Shown here piece after piece: positions 20,274 through 30,601 of a stretch of DNA of 64,000 nucleotides. Below the pieces are notes generated by a model. It was not told the origin of the DNA, searched no databases, and saw only the letters and a program-made list of their open reading frames with translations. The stretch comes from Saccharomycopsis phalli (lineage: Eukaryota; Ascomycota; Saccharomycetes; Ascoideales; Saccharomycopsidaceae), in contig CP073213.1 of the NCBI GenBank assembly GCA_020342235.1, positions 164,501 to 228,500 on the forward strand. The letters run 5' to 3'. Position numbers and translations under genes: made by a program. The stretch's first letter is position 1. Every line of letters starts with the position of its first letter.

Positions 20274-21611
20274 TCACAACTTCTCCCCGCGGGAATGTCT
20301 CACAACCTCGTTGATGGCCTGGGCAACATAGTCAACGTTGTTTTCATTCAAACCAGCCACGGAGGCTCGGCCGTTGGCAGTCATGTACACGGCATGTTTC
20401 TCCTCGAGCCGCTTGACTTCCTCTGGCGACAAGCCAGTGAACGAAAACATACCAATCTGCTTCACGATATGGTCCCAGTTGCCTGGGGTCTTGTACTTGT
20501 CGGTGAGCAAGTCTCTCAACTTGACCCGCATCGAGTAGATACGTCCGCTCATGGTCTTCAAGTCGGCTTCCCATTGGGCACGTAACTCTGGGTCCGACAA
20601 CACCAAAGCAGCCACCTTTGAGCCGTAGGCAGGAGGGTTGGACAACTCGGAACGGGTGATTTTCTTAAACTGCGACGAGACGGCCTCGACAAACTCACTT
20701 GGGTCCGACTCGGCGTCCGGAGCGACGTTGGTCTTCACGGCGCCGCTGTGGTTCTTGGAAAAATACTCTGGCAAAATCAAGTGGATGGCGCCGGTTCTCT
20801 CGCCGTACAAACCCAAGTTCTTGGCAAACGACTGGCAAACAATGAGCGGGGTGTCTGGCAACTTCTGGAGCCCCAAGCGAAGCGAGTACGAGTCCTCCTC
20901 CAAAGACCCCGAGGCAAATCCCTGGTAGGCAATGTCAAACACCGGGAAGTGCTTCTTGGCCGAGATGTGGTTCAAGATGTCGTCCCACTCAGCCTTGGTC
21001 GGATCGGCTCCGGTTGGGTTGTGCGCCACCGCATGGAGAAGAAAGATCAGTCCATCTTCAGCGGCGTCAATGGCCTTGAGCATGTCGGCGATCTTCAACG
21101 ACTTGGTGTCCGGGTTCCAGTATGGGTACTGCTTGACGGTGAAGCCAAGACTCTCGAAAATCTGCTTGTGGTTGGCCCAGGTCGGGTTCGACAAGTAAAT
21201 GATCCGCTGCTCTGGCGTCTTGTTGATGAACTGCGCCAAGAAGTTGCCGGTGAAGTGCAACGCGCCCGTGCCGGAAAGCGACTGCACCGACACCGTCCGG
21301 TCCGAGATCTTGGCGCTCAACTCGGCACCAAACAACGCCTTCAACGCCTCGCTCAAGAACTTTGGGTTCCCGGAGATCGGAAGGTACTCGTGGTTGAAGC
21401 TCGGGTCCAGCTGGATGCGCTTCTCCGCCGCCTTCACCGACGGAAGGATCCACGGCTTACCAGAGTTGTCTCGGTAAGCGCCAATTCCCAAGTCCACCTT
21501 GAGCGGACGAGGGTCTTTTGCCATCCGGGCTTTCAAGCCAAAGAGTGGGTCTGGAGGAAGGCGTGCAATGCGTTTAAAGACGGACATTTCAGGTGTAGCA
21601 GTGTCTGGCAT
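20274..21611 (-). CDS. Aspartate aminotransferase
   Basis: 445 residues of the fold-type I aspartate aminotransferase family, which interconverts aspartate plus 2-oxoglutarate with oxaloacetate plus glutamate. The substrate loop VDLGIGAYRD, the HNPTGADPT motif, the cofactor lysine in SFAKNLGLYGERTGA, and MFSFTGLS..E are present. The N-terminus lacks an obvious mitochondrial presequence, so it is closer to the cytosolic/peroxisomal Aat2 type. It ends in EKL, which is only a weak match to the peroxisomal SKL signal. The usual HACAHNPTG reads HAVAHNPTG here, a mild change. About 8 residues before M9 may be extra. Confidence 0.92.
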   Translation of the reverse strand: MPDTATPEMSVFKRIARLPPDPLFGLKARMAKDPRPLKVDLGIGAYRDNSGKPWILPSVKAAEKRIQLDPSFNHEYLPISGNPKFLSEALKALFGAELSAKISDRTVSVQSLSGTGALHFTGNFLAQFINKTPEQRIIYLSNPTWANHKQIFESLGFTVKQYPYWNPDTKSLKIADMLKAIDAAEDGLIFLLHAVAHNPTGADPTKAEWDDILNHISAKKHFPVFDIAYQGFASGSLEEDSYSLRLGLQKLPDTPLIVCQSFAKNLGLYGERTGAIHLILPEYFSKNHSGAVKTNVAPDAESDPSEFVEAVSSQFKKITRSELSNPPAYGSKVAALVLSDPELRAQWEADLKTMSGRIYSMRVKLRDLLTDKYKTPGNWDHIVKQIGMFSFTGLSPEEVKRLEEKHAVYMTANGRASVAGLNENNVDYVAQAINEVVRHSRGEKL

Positions 21612-21906
21612 TTCAAAATCCGCGGAGGCGATTGTGGGCTTTTATAGCGATTTTTCGCATAACTCCACATGTGATTTGTTCAGAATGTGGAGACGAACCG
21701 GTAGAAGCCGGGAGCCGCTAGCCGGTCACCACACAGACAGAAAGCACAGTGCCGCTCTATACCGCGGAAGAACAGGGCGGCCACAATGGTGTCAGGGGCA
21801 TTTTGCTTCCCCTCCAGTTGTATTTATATTGCCTGGAGTTGGTGGGCAAGAAAAACCGGCCATGCAGCCTCATGCAGAGATGTCGTCCGGCCAATTCCGT
21901 AACAGG

Positions 21907-21931
21907 GTACAGATATATATATATATATATA
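21907..21931. repeat. (TA)n microsatellite
   Basis: A run of about ten TA dinucleotides. It begins a 3.8-kb stretch (21650-25690) without any gene I can support. Confidence 0.8.
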
Positions 21932-22309
21932 CAGTCGCTCCGGGGTACAACAAAATGCTATACGCAATTGATGATTTTATTGGACATGGCTGTTTTGTAG
22001 CTCCTCTGAGTGGATGCCCCTGTTTATTTGGATGCCCCTGTTTATTTGGACGTCTCTGTTTTATTAGATGTCCCCGCTGTATTAAATGTCCCTATTCTAG
22101 CGTACTATTTTGTTACATTCCTCGCCAACCCCTCACCATTTTTCTGAAACTCCAAATAACTGCTCAATTGATTTCTGCTTTTTCCCGCTTTTTGCAGTTT
22201 TCCACTTTACCTCCCTCCAATTGACTCATCTTGATGAGTAACGGATTATGTAATCCTCTCGCTCCAACGCGCCTTGCAAGAAACTGCAAACTCCGCTTTT
22301 CAAGTCCGA

Positions 22310-22530
22310 TACGTCGCCCAGATCTACATTTGATTTCTTTTCCTGCTCTACATTTGATTTCTTTTCCTGCTCTACATTTGATTTCTTTCCTGCTCTACAT
22401 TTGATTTCTTTCCTGCTCTACATTTGATTTCTTTCCGGCTCTACATTTGATTTCTTTCCGGCTCTACACTTAATTTCTTTTCCTGTTCTACACTTAATTT
22501 CTTTTCCTGTTCTATACTTAATTTTTTTCC
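22310..22530. repeat. 24-25-bp tandem repeat
   Basis: Eight to nine units of CTCTACATTTGATTTCTTTC, with spacer bases CTG or CGG, changing gradually to CTACACTTAATTTC at the right end. Confidence 0.9.
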
Positions 22531-23124
22531 CACTATTAAACAGTGCTTTGAGTTTCTATCCAACTCCCTTATAATTTTCCCCTTTTCCTTCGCCACATCC
22601 CGAGTATCAAACTACACCGCCTGCCATTGGTGCCTCTCGCCATTTCTTGTCTGCTTGTTTTTACTCGTCATTACTAGTATTTAATATCCAGAATGTTTCT
22701 TGGCTGATCTTTTATTTCCTTGGCCACATCAGTGGCACATCTCATTTAGTAACTCTAGTATGAATCATGCTATAACAGGTAATTGCTGTTTATATAATAA
22801 ACATAATTTCATCATACAGCATCCGCCTTTCATCAATCAGTCTATAATATTCAATTATAAAATCACATTTCCTATATATTAGTCTGAAATTGAGAGGCAG
22901 CAACCCGTGGTTAAGATTAATCGTAATTTACAAAGCCTACTCTGGACAAACACACTCTTGCACCGTTGAGCATTTCAAAAGCTTGGCTACTAGTTTGCAC
23001 ATCAGATACAAGACTCCATCAAAGCCCAAGGATCGATTATACCATAGTCTGAACTGACGTCGTGCCCGAATATTGCTAGAGTTTGTAAAGACACTATTTT
23101 GATAGGACAACAGAACAATGCATG

Positions 23125-23473
23125 TGTAATATAGTAACTAGGATATGAAGTTGGTAAAATAGCTAAAATATATTCGCTTCACAATTCAGAGAAAGTCGAA
23201 CTATTTATACTTGAAAAAGGGAGTGAAGTAACCTTTCGTCAGAACAGAACTAAGGCCTATTGGAATTAGTTATCGTCTGTAGATTGGTTATTTCGCGAAA
23301 GGATAAAGCACAACGGATAAAAGGAAGAAGCACAATTGCCAAAGACGAGCACAATTGATAAAACACTAGTATAATTGCCTTAAGGAAGTGGAAATGGTGC
23401 GTAGCCAAGAAGCATGTGAAAATTGACGGATTAATGTAGCTTCATAAAAGAAATGTAACCCTTTTTTATTACA
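23125..23473 (+). mobile_element. Solo LTR, family 1
   Basis: It begins TGTAATATAG and ends TTTATTACA, a 7-bp inverted terminal match (TGTAATA/TATTACA). It is flanked on both sides by the 5-bp duplication GCATG (23120-23124 and 23474-23478). The length is 349 bp. No internal retroelement sequence is attached, so this is a solo LTR left by recombination. Its sequence differs noticeably from the 250-bp copy at 60854, so it is probably older. Confidence 0.8.
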
Positions 23474-23869
23474 GCATGTAACAAAAGAGACGCTTCACCT
23501 TCCTTTTAGTCAGCACTTTCAGACTCTTTCTCTTCCCTTGACGGCATTAACTTCGCCAAGGACGCTCCCATTATACCAAGAGAACGGGTCTCCTTTTCAA
23601 GCATAACAAGACTTTGAACAACCAAGCAATACTTCTGCTATTTTACAAATTTTCGTCGTATGGGCCCTATATAAATGCCTATTTCTCTTGTATTCATTCC
23701 TCTCTTGTAAATTGGTGCTACTTTTCATTAACTAGGAGGAAATGTCTCTGAATAATGTAGAAGATGCGATTCTTTTGAATATAATTTTTAACTGTATGGA
23801 TCGGATTTTGTGTTTATAATTTATAAATTTTGTATTTATCTAGTCCATTTTTTGTACAAATATTTTTAC

Positions 23870-24295
23870 TGATTTTTCAGATTGAATTTTCCAATTTTCC
23901 ATGTCCACCAATTTTCATACCAAATTTTTTGTATCATTTTATGCACCGAATTTATCTGGATTTTTCAAATTCGTATTTGGTACCAATGGTCAGACCAATT
24001 TTTGTGCTGTTTTTCTTGCACTGATTTTTTGTACCAATTTTTTTCACTGATTTTTTGCACCGATTTCTCTTGCACTGGTTTTCTGTACCAATTTTCTTCG
24101 TACCGATTTCTTGCACTGATTTCTTGCACTGATTTCTTGCACTGATTTTTCGCACCGATTTTTTGCACTGATTTCTTGCACCGATTTTTTGTACAAATTT
24201 TCTTGTATAAGTTTTCTTGTACAAATTTTCTTGTACCAATTTTTCATATCAATTTTCATACCAATTTTCGCACCAATTTTCGCACCAAACTGAAG
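23870..24295. repeat. Degenerate 14-16-bp tandem array
   Basis: More than 20 diverged units related to TTCTTGCACTGATTT and TTTTGTACCAATTT. The open frames on either strand here are products of the array (Lys/Arg/Asn-rich) and not genes. Confidence 0.8.
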
Positions 24296-24317
24296 AAATA
24301 ACCCTTTTCAACTCTCT

Positions 24318-24725
24318 AATTCATATTTATTTTTGTATTTAGCTATATACTGTCTCAGGATACACGGCTATGTGACAATTATATTTTCTCCCAAGAACAT
24401 CCTGAGGCAGCATTACTGTCAAAGAAAACACTTCATCAGCTCTTTATTAGCTGTTTGGAATTGAAAACTTTAATCTGAATAGTTTTTTTATTGATTCGTA
24501 GTACTTGAGGTTATATAAGAAGCCTGGTAGTCCTTGTTAAGTTTTGCCGCTGAATCACCTCATGTGTTACACAAATTATGTTCCAACACGTTCTGGTAAA
24601 ATTCTATGAGTTTGTGGACTGATTTATGGTGAGTGAATAATTTTTAAAGTTTATTGCTTATTCCATTGTAGGAGTCTAATATTTCATCAATTCGCGATAG
24701 AGTTTGTGCTTAGATAATTCAGCAG
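24318..24725 (-). mobile_element. LINE family 1, degraded 3' fragment
   Basis: It matches the 3' end of the LINE at 52897-54748: TTTTTGTATTTAGCTATATA, AAGAACATCCTGAGGCAGCA, then GTTCCAACACGTTCTGGTA and GAGTTTGTGGACTGATTT from the end of the ORF. It has no ATT tail and is more diverged. Confidence 0.75.
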
Positions 24726-25120
24726 ATACACCCAAGAATGCAACCCAAGCTTCACATGGTCCCAATTTAGAGTCAAACATTCCAACCAATGGAATAAATA
24801 TGCCAGTTCCTAATCATATATCTCTCAAAATATTCTAAAAGTGACAGCCAACAGGTCCTAAATTTAAAACTTTTGCCAATACACAAATGTTTGACAAGCG
24901 AGTGGACCATGCAATAGAAAGCACGACTTTACGAGAATTCTCGCGGAATAAAATACTCCTACGTTTAGATTCCAAAGTATACGTCTTTAGAAAAGACAAT
25001 CAAGAAGCGTAGGAAACTGCCACCACATACAGTGAATACTTTCTGAGACATGTGGGGGAACGATAAGCGTCAGGTCCTAAAAATACAAGAGGTGAAATAA
25101 ATTCCTCACCATACACTATC

Positions 25121-25247
25121 TATAGGATACGAGTTGGTAAAATAGCTAAAATATATTTGCTTGACTATTCAGAGAAAATCATGACTATTTAGACTTGAAA
25201 ATGAAATGAAACAGCCTTTTGTCAGAGAAGTACTAAGACCTATTGGG

Positions 25248-25250
<3 letters not shown>
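25121..25250 (+). mobile_element. LTR fragment, family 1
   Basis: GGATACGAGTTGGTAAAATA, then TATTTGCTTGACTATTCAGA and CTAAGACCTATTGGGATAAG match the solo LTR at 23125-23473. It stops at an ATT microsatellite. Confidence 0.65.

Positions 25251-25251
<1 letters not shown>

Positions 25252-25312
<61 letters not shown>
25252..25312. repeat. (ATT)n microsatellite, about 20 units
   Basis: A perfect run of ATT. LINE copies in this window end in (ATT)n, so this may be an expanded tail of a lost LINE, but no LINE sequence is attached on its left side. Confidence 0.9.
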
Positions 25313-25549
25313 AAAAAACAATCTATATTTTTAATGGTGTTTGCTGACTTTGTGGAACTAGGAGGCGCAACTAACAATCATGCTCAAGTAATGGAATTAA
25401 ATAATAAATAAATTAAGGACAATCAGACAATACCAATGGGAACAATTTGCAATGCAAAAGTGAATTTCATTCGTTGACTGATTATGTGGTAAACACTGGC
25501 CTGTAGAAAGAGTAGTTTGTTGAATAGTGCTTTTGAATAGAGTCCTTTT

Positions 25550-25622
25550 TAAAAAGAACACTTTAATGAGTTTTTCCACTTTAATGAGTTGTCCCACTTT
25601 AATGGGTTTTTGCACTTTAAAT
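25550..25622. repeat. 18-19-bp tandem repeat
   Basis: Four units of CACTTTAATGAGTTTTTC lie just beyond the 3' end of SSL1. Confidence 0.75.
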
Positions 25623-25694
25623 GGACTCAAATAGCGTTAAACAATCCAACACAAAGCATCGGTTATACAGCTACTTCCATCATGTACACCTACC

Positions 25695-27074
25695 TCAATG
25701 CACTACAGCAGTATTGCACCCGCAGCCAGGACAGTTGTGCAATGTCTCATGCACAAACACGTTACAGTCGATGCAAAAATCCTGCCTGCAATTTTCGCAT
25801 TGGTATCGTTGCTCTAGCTCCTGCTGACATCCGTAGCAGTGGCGCACAACACTGTCTGGCTCAACCTGCTTGTAGTTGCTCAATGGGAACAAATGATGGT
25901 AACTGCGCGCCAAATGCGCCGAGCTAATCAACATCAAGTTACAGCTGGGACATATGCTGGGCAACGAGCAGATCTTGGCGCTGCAAAACGGACACAGGTA
26001 CCCACCATACGTCAAGTTCGAGTGGCAGCTGCAGAATGAAGGCACATCCTCAGTTAGCCGCTTGGGGAATCCCATTTTTATTATATTCACCAAGCGCTGC
26101 TCCTCATTCTTATCCAACTTCTTGACTACCGCCAACGGCGTGATGCAATCGTGCAACAACTCCTTGAAGTGCTGCTCATTGAGAATCACCCCGTAGTTGG
26201 TACCATCACCATGGTTAGTTCGGCTCACTATCTTGGAGCATATATTCACCTGTGCGTTCAAGCCAATGATCCGCACACGCACGCGCTCCTCGGCCAAATG
26301 CGCAACTGTCTTGAAAATGTCTCCAGGGTCCGACGAGAAAAGCGTGCCAAAAACTACAAGGATTTCCTTGGTCAGGTGCTGCAGTACATGAAGCAACATG
26401 CCGCGCAGCATCTCCAACATATTCTGAAGCGACGGGTCGCCCTTGGGCTCGTTCTTCCTCTGGAACGCCTTCAAGTGGTTCACGTGATCCACAGGGTTTC
26501 CGCTCACGTCACTGACGACCGTGGCCATACCATTGCGCATCGCGACAATGCCAAGCTGCGAAATCGGGTTTTGGTCAAAGAACTCGTTGATAAAGTCCAC
26601 CAAGTACGTTGTGGTGAGTCCGTACCTGCTTGGACGTAGGTCCTTTTCGGCCATGGCCTGCGACGCATCAATCGCCACAATAAGCGTCCGAATAATGCCT
26701 CGCTGGAACGGCCGCACGTCTTTTACTATTTTTTTGCGCTTCTGTGCGTCCACCAAGCCCTGCACCAAGCCATTGAGACTTCCGTCCTCATTCTCTTGCA
26801 CCACATCCCACGACCGAGCCAACTCCTCTTCCCAGATATACCCCCCGTTTGCGCCCTTTAACGGATCCGCCGGCCCACGCTTCTTCTTGGCCCGCTTACT
26901 GGCCCGTTTTGGCCCTTCGTCATCGTCGTCATCATCATACTCATCGTCGTCATCAGACAACATCCGTGCGTCATCGTCATCGTCATAGTCTTGCTGCCGC
27001 CGCGTACGTCCAGCAATGCCCCTTCCCTTGCCTGCAGGGGCGGTGTGCTCCACATACTCGTCGTCACTGTCCAT
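25695..27074 (-). CDS. SSL1: TFIIH core subunit Ssl1
   Basis: 459 residues. An acidic N-terminus is followed by a von Willebrand A domain (LIVAIDASQAMAEKDL, residues about 130-300) and by C-terminal zinc-binding parts: FCSCHSNL..GYLCPFCSAKIC..PSICPSC, and the RING-like YGCQQEL..YQCENCRQDFC..C...HNCPGC. Ssl1/p44 supports the Rad3/XPD helicase in TFIIH and so serves transcription initiation and nucleotide excision repair in the nucleus. It is divergent from RTS2, with only 97 bp between start codons and a Reb1-like site inside the gap. The full expected length is present. Confidence 0.95.
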   Translation of the reverse strand: MDSDDEYVEHTAPAGKGRGIAGRTRRQQDYDDDDDARMLSDDDDEYDDDDDDEGPKRASKRAKKKRGPADPLKGANGGYIWEEELARSWDVVQENEDGSLNGLVQGLVDAQKRKKIVKDVRPFQRGIIRTLIVAIDASQAMAEKDLRPSRYGLTTTYLVDFINEFFDQNPISQLGIVAMRNGMATVVSDVSGNPVDHVNHLKAFQRKNEPKGDPSLQNMLEMLRGMLLHVLQHLTKEILVVFGTLFSSDPGDIFKTVAHLAEERVRVRIIGLNAQVNICSKIVSRTNHGDGTNYGVILNEQHFKELLHDCITPLAVVKKLDKNEEQRLVNIIKMGFPKRLTEDVPSFCSCHSNLTYGGYLCPFCSAKICSLPSICPSCNLMLISSAHLARSYHHLFPLSNYKQVEPDSVVRHCYGCQQELEQRYQCENCRQDFCIDCNVFVHETLHNCPGCGCNTAVVH

Positions 27075-27119
27075 GTAACCTCATAAAATCAATCTTCATC
27101 GCGCCGCAAAATGTAAAGC

Positions 27120-27126
27120 TTACCCG
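27120..27126. promoter_or_regulatory. Reb1-like site between SSL1 and RTS2
   Basis: TTACCCG lies in the middle of the 97-bp gap between the two divergent start codons. It is well placed to open a shared promoter. Confidence 0.55.
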
Positions 27127-27171
27127 GATATGTACCTTGAAATCAAGCCAGTGCCGATACATAACTTCAAC

Positions 27172-27921
27172 ATGGGCAAAGCAGAGTACGGGACGCCCAA
27201 GTACATAGCCAAGCAGATAAAGCTACGCGGGCTACAGAAACTTAAATTCTACTGTCAGGTATGCGCGAAGCAATGTCGTGATGCCAACGGGTTCAAGGCG
27301 CACGTGCTTTCGCCTTCTCACAACCGCAAAATCGCTGAGCAAGGGTCACACAAGGTGGGGGCGTTTAGCCGGGACTTTGAGCGGGACTTTATACGGTTGC
27401 TTCGCATGGCACATGGTACAAAGTTGGTGAATGCGAACCGGTTTTACCAGGAGTACATTCTGAACGACCGGGACCACGTGCATTTGAATGCGACCCGGTT
27501 TTCCTCGCTCTCACAGTTTGTGGGACACTTGGAAAGGAGCGGCAAGATTGAGGTGGTGCGAGGCGAGGATGAGGCGTTCAACATGCAGACATTGGACATC
27601 AAGTTGGTGGGGGAGGACGCACAGGCAAAGATTGAGCGCCAGCAGGAGGACGAGGAAAAAAACGAGGAGCAGTTGAGGATGGAAATGATACAGAAGGCGA
27701 TAGCGAGGGACGAGGAGGCGTTGGCGAAGGCGACGCTGGTGCGGCATGAGGAGGCTGTTCAAGTGCAGCAAGCGAAAACTGGGCCTGTCAAGTTCTCTTT
27801 GCCAAAGCTTGGACAGGATAAGAAGAAGCAATTGAGACAAGTGAGGAAGAGTTTGGGGTTTAAGGTGGGCAGAAGTGGAAAGAGCAGAGATGATGGACAA
27901 GGAACGGAGCAGGGTGTTTGA
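27172..27921 (+). CDS. RTS2: Kin17/Rts2-like zinc-finger protein
   Basis: 249 residues from the ATG at 27172 (MGKAEYGTPKYIAKQIKLRG). An earlier in-frame ATG exists, but Kin17 proteins begin at this one. A C2H2 finger CQVCAKQCRDANGFKAHVLS with the second His in SPSHN is followed by the Kin17 winged-helix-like domain (FERDFIRLLR, LNATRF.SLSQFVGHLERSGK) and a charged coiled tail. It is a nuclear protein of the KIN17 family linked to DNA and RNA metabolism. It stops before the KOW and SH3-like parts of animal Kin17, as yeast Rts2 does. Confidence 0.9.
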   Translation: MGKAEYGTPKYIAKQIKLRGLQKLKFYCQVCAKQCRDANGFKAHVLSPSHNRKIAEQGSHKVGAFSRDFERDFIRLLRMAHGTKLVNANRFYQEYILNDRDHVHLNATRFSSLSQFVGHLERSGKIEVVRGEDEAFNMQTLDIKLVGEDAQAKIERQQEDEEKNEEQLRMEMIQKAIARDEEALAKATLVRHEEAVQVQQAKTGPVKFSLPKLGQDKKKQLRQVRKSLGFKVGRSGKSRDDGQGTEQGV

Positions 27922-28011
27922 TGGGGCAAGAAGTTGGTGAAATATGTAGCTGAAGGATAGAGTGGATGATGGATTTACAGAGATTGGCTGAACGAGTTGG
28001 ATTTCAAGGGA

Positions 28012-28130
28012 TGTGTCGAGTGTTTACTTGAATATTTCAGTTTTAGTCGTCTTGAATGTTTACTTGAATATTTCAGTTTTAGTCGTCTTGAATGTTTACT
28101 TGAATATTTCAGTCTTAGTCGTCTTGAGTG
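28012..28130. repeat. 36-bp tandem repeat downstream of RTS2
   Basis: Three nearly identical copies of TGTTTACTTGAATATTTCAG plus TTTTAGTCGTCTTGAA. The unit is a multiple of three, so frames stay open. Confidence 0.88.
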
Positions 28131-28600
28131 TCATCATACGATTTATTGGTCTTCAATTACTAGCATATTTCAAGTGGTTATCAAACCAAGAGACGGGTCC
28201 ATTTCCACGGTAAATAGAATAATCTATCCGAGAGACGGGTAAAATAGACCCAAAAGCCACTTGATCTGACATTATGAATAAAAACACCCTTTGCAAATAC
28301 AAATTTCAATTTAAGTTGAAACCCAAATTTTAGCGCCATGCCATGTTTGCAATCTATTACTGTCATGCAAAATCTAGCAACCAATTTGATCTGCGCATTA
28401 ATGACATGAGTGCAACATCAGGTGACACGAGGTCACCGGCATTGGCATGTGAAAAAGAATATCAATTAATCAGCAGCCTCGGCTACAATATGGATAAGTA
28501 GTGATGAGTGATCCAGTAATTGATACACACCAGCTGCGACAAGGTTTGCTGGTCACAAGGTTTGCTGGTCATTGCTTTTTGTACCAGTGGTTCATATCAG

Positions 28601-28803
28601 CACGTGATACCACGCACACGAGAAAAAAATTCATCTCTTCTCACGTGATATTGGATGACCGAATCATTTGAAATCAAACATTGCAGCCAAAAAAAAATTC
28701 CTCGCTACGCACTTGTGTGTACCAAAGAACAACCGAGTCTTCACTAGAACTTTCTATTGCTAGTTCTTCTCTTGCTAGATAGCCTTGCACCGTCTGGCAC
28801 GTG
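28601..28803. promoter_or_regulatory. Three CACGTG boxes before the transporter gene
   Basis: CACGTGATA occurs at 28601, 28642 and 28798 in the same orientation, the last one 8 bp before the start codon. This is the densest CACGTG promoter in the window. Confidence 0.5.
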
Positions 28804-28810
28804 ATACCTG

Positions 28811-29920
28811 ATGTGGACCCGTCTGTGGATGTATGGTCTTTTGATGTTATCGGCGGTGATTGTCTTGTGGGTGGCATCGCTGTTTCTCATAAATGAAATC
28901 TTTGAGTCGCGGCTCTATCCGAAGCCGTTTTTCATCACCTACCTCAACACGTCTATGTTTATTTTCTACCTAACGCCCGTGGCGCTTAGAATTGTGCTGC
29001 TCAAGTTGCGCAACCAGCCCATCGACATCAAGGAGATATTCAGAGACGGCAAGAGTCTGCGGCGGAGAAGCAGCGTCGTGGATCTCGAGCATCAAATCGA
29101 AACCGAGGAGCTCATCAGTTCGCCGGGGAGCGACTACTCGTCGATAGAGGCGGTCGCGGTTTCGGAAGAGCAGCTTTCTTTACAGGAAACCATCCGGTTG
29201 AGTTTCCAGTTTTGCATGCTCTGGTATGTTGCAAATCTTGCCACCAACGCCAGCTTGAAGTACACGTCGGTGCTGTCACAGACGATATTGTCGCTGACAT
29301 CGTCGTTTTTCACGCTTTTCCTCGGCTACCTTGCCGGAATCGACCGTGTCAGCAGCCTCAAGCTCATTGCCTTGGTAACATCGCTAGTGGGAATTGTGAT
29401 TGTCACCAAAGTCGACGCCGACTCTCGGCCAGACAGCCGGCTGCATGAAGGCGCATCGTTGATTATGGGAAACTTGCTTGCGCTTGCAGGGGCAGGCTTT
29501 TATGGTGCATACACAGTTCTCTTGAAGCTCAAGGTCCAGAGCGAGTCGCGGCTCAACACCAAGTTGTTTTTTGGGTTTGTCGGGGTGTTCAACCTTATTT
29601 TGTTGTGGCCCACGTTGATTTTGCTCCATTATACCAGCATCGAGACCTTTGAGCTACCCGGTTCCAGCCTTGTCTGGAACATCATCTTGGCCAACTGTCT
29701 CATTACCTTTATCAGCGACTACTGCTGGGCACGTGCTGTCTTGCTCACCAGCCCGCTAACTGTGACTGTTGGGCTATCATTAACGATTCCCTTGGCGTTG
29801 CTTGGCGATTTCTTGTACAAGCACGTGTCCATGAATGGCTGGTACTTGGTGGGGGCCATGATTATTGGCGGCAGTTTTGTCTTGGTGAATCGTGAAGAAA
29901 GCGTGGAGAGTGAGGAGTAG
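28811..29920 (+). CDS. Drug/metabolite-type membrane transporter (YML018C/SLC35F5-like)
   Basis: 369 residues with about ten predicted membrane segments. The pattern is of the YML018C/THI74 group: an N-terminal segment pair, a long charged loop (about residues 75-130), then FQFCMLWYVANLATNASLKYTS, SLTSSFFTLFLGYLAG and ALAGAGFYGAYTVLLK, and a C-terminal half ending WYLVGAMIIGGSFVLVN. In this group the yeast proteins are vacuolar or endomembrane proteins of uncertain substrate. The hydrophobic halves suggest the two-EamA-repeat fold. Substrate cannot be told from sequence. Confidence 0.85.
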   Translation: MWTRLWMYGLLMLSAVIVLWVASLFLINEIFESRLYPKPFFITYLNTSMFIFYLTPVALRIVLLKLRNQPIDIKEIFRDGKSLRRRSSVVDLEHQIETEELISSPGSDYSSIEAVAVSEEQLSLQETIRLSFQFCMLWYVANLATNASLKYTSVLSQTILSLTSSFFTLFLGYLAGIDRVSSLKLIALVTSLVGIVIVTKVDADSRPDSRLHEGASLIMGNLLALAGAGFYGAYTVLLKLKVQSESRLNTKLFFGFVGVFNLILLWPTLILLHYTSIETFELPGSSLVWNIILANCLITFISDYCWARAVLLTSPLTVTVGLSLTIPLALLGDFLYKHVSMNGWYLVGAMIIGGSFVLVNREESVESEE

Positions 29921-30514
29921 ACGTTTTGGAGGTCCATGATGACTTTTCCATATACTTAGATATACAGATGCATACAATATATTGATTTGAACTTACAGAG
30001 CTCATTGGAGAGTTGATCTGGGATGCTGCAACTGCAGAATTAAATCAGTGGCAACCAACATGAAATGCCGAGTATCAAGAGCCCACTGGAAATTAGTTGG
30101 AAAAATCGCCAACTCAGCCATTAAAGGATCTGACGATCAATGGGGTTTGCAGTGTTACCAGGTTCTCGGAACCGTGGAGTTTTTAAAGGCAATGTTTTGC
30201 GATTATTACAGGTTTTCAGCTTATTGCCGCGACGTTCAAGTGTATAAAATTGGCACAATGACAGAATGCCAAAGGTTCCAGCAGGCACTGCCTTTTAATA
30301 TAATCTAGGTTTTTTTTATAAGCTAATTTTTAACTGGTGTTATGTTTGTGCCGTAAATCTTTGATTGGATCGTTGACCTTTTTATGTCTTGCCCATTGTG
30401 TCCTCCTTATAATATCATCTGGCAAAATACGTGTCAATGAATAAAAGGCAGTAATCAATCGCAGGAAAGATGAATATATCCCAGTGTATAAAAACAGTCT
30501 AGCACTGCAAAAAA

Positions 30515-30601
30515 TCTCTCGGGTGTGAGTCGAACACACGATCTCAAGATTAATGTTGTACATTACAGTCTTGCGCCTTAAACCAACTTGGCTACCGAGA
30601 G
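30515..30601 (-). tRNA. tRNA-Tyr (GUA) with 12-nt intron
   Basis: On the minus strand the acceptor stem CTCTCGG pairs with CCGAGAG plus discriminator A. The D arm reads AGCCAAGTTGGTTTAAGGCG. The anticodon stem CAAGA/TCTTG encloses CTGTAA (anticodon GTA), then a 12-nt intron TGTACAACATTA between positions 37 and 38. The T arm is TGTG-TTCGACT-CACA. Most bases match baker's yeast tRNA-Tyr, which also has an intron there. A T6 run follows as the Pol III terminator. Confidence 0.95.

Noticed and set aside
23952-24259. Lys/Asn-rich frames on the minus strand
   Set aside because: Translation of a degenerate 14-16-bp array, not a gene.
25252-25312. ATT run as the tail of an intact LINE
   Set aside because: The sequence to its left is an LTR fragment and not LINE sequence; only a microsatellite can be supported.
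30060-30308. 83-residue frame near the tRNA
   Set aside because: No signal, domain or known relative; upstream region has no clear promoter; could be real but I cannot support it.
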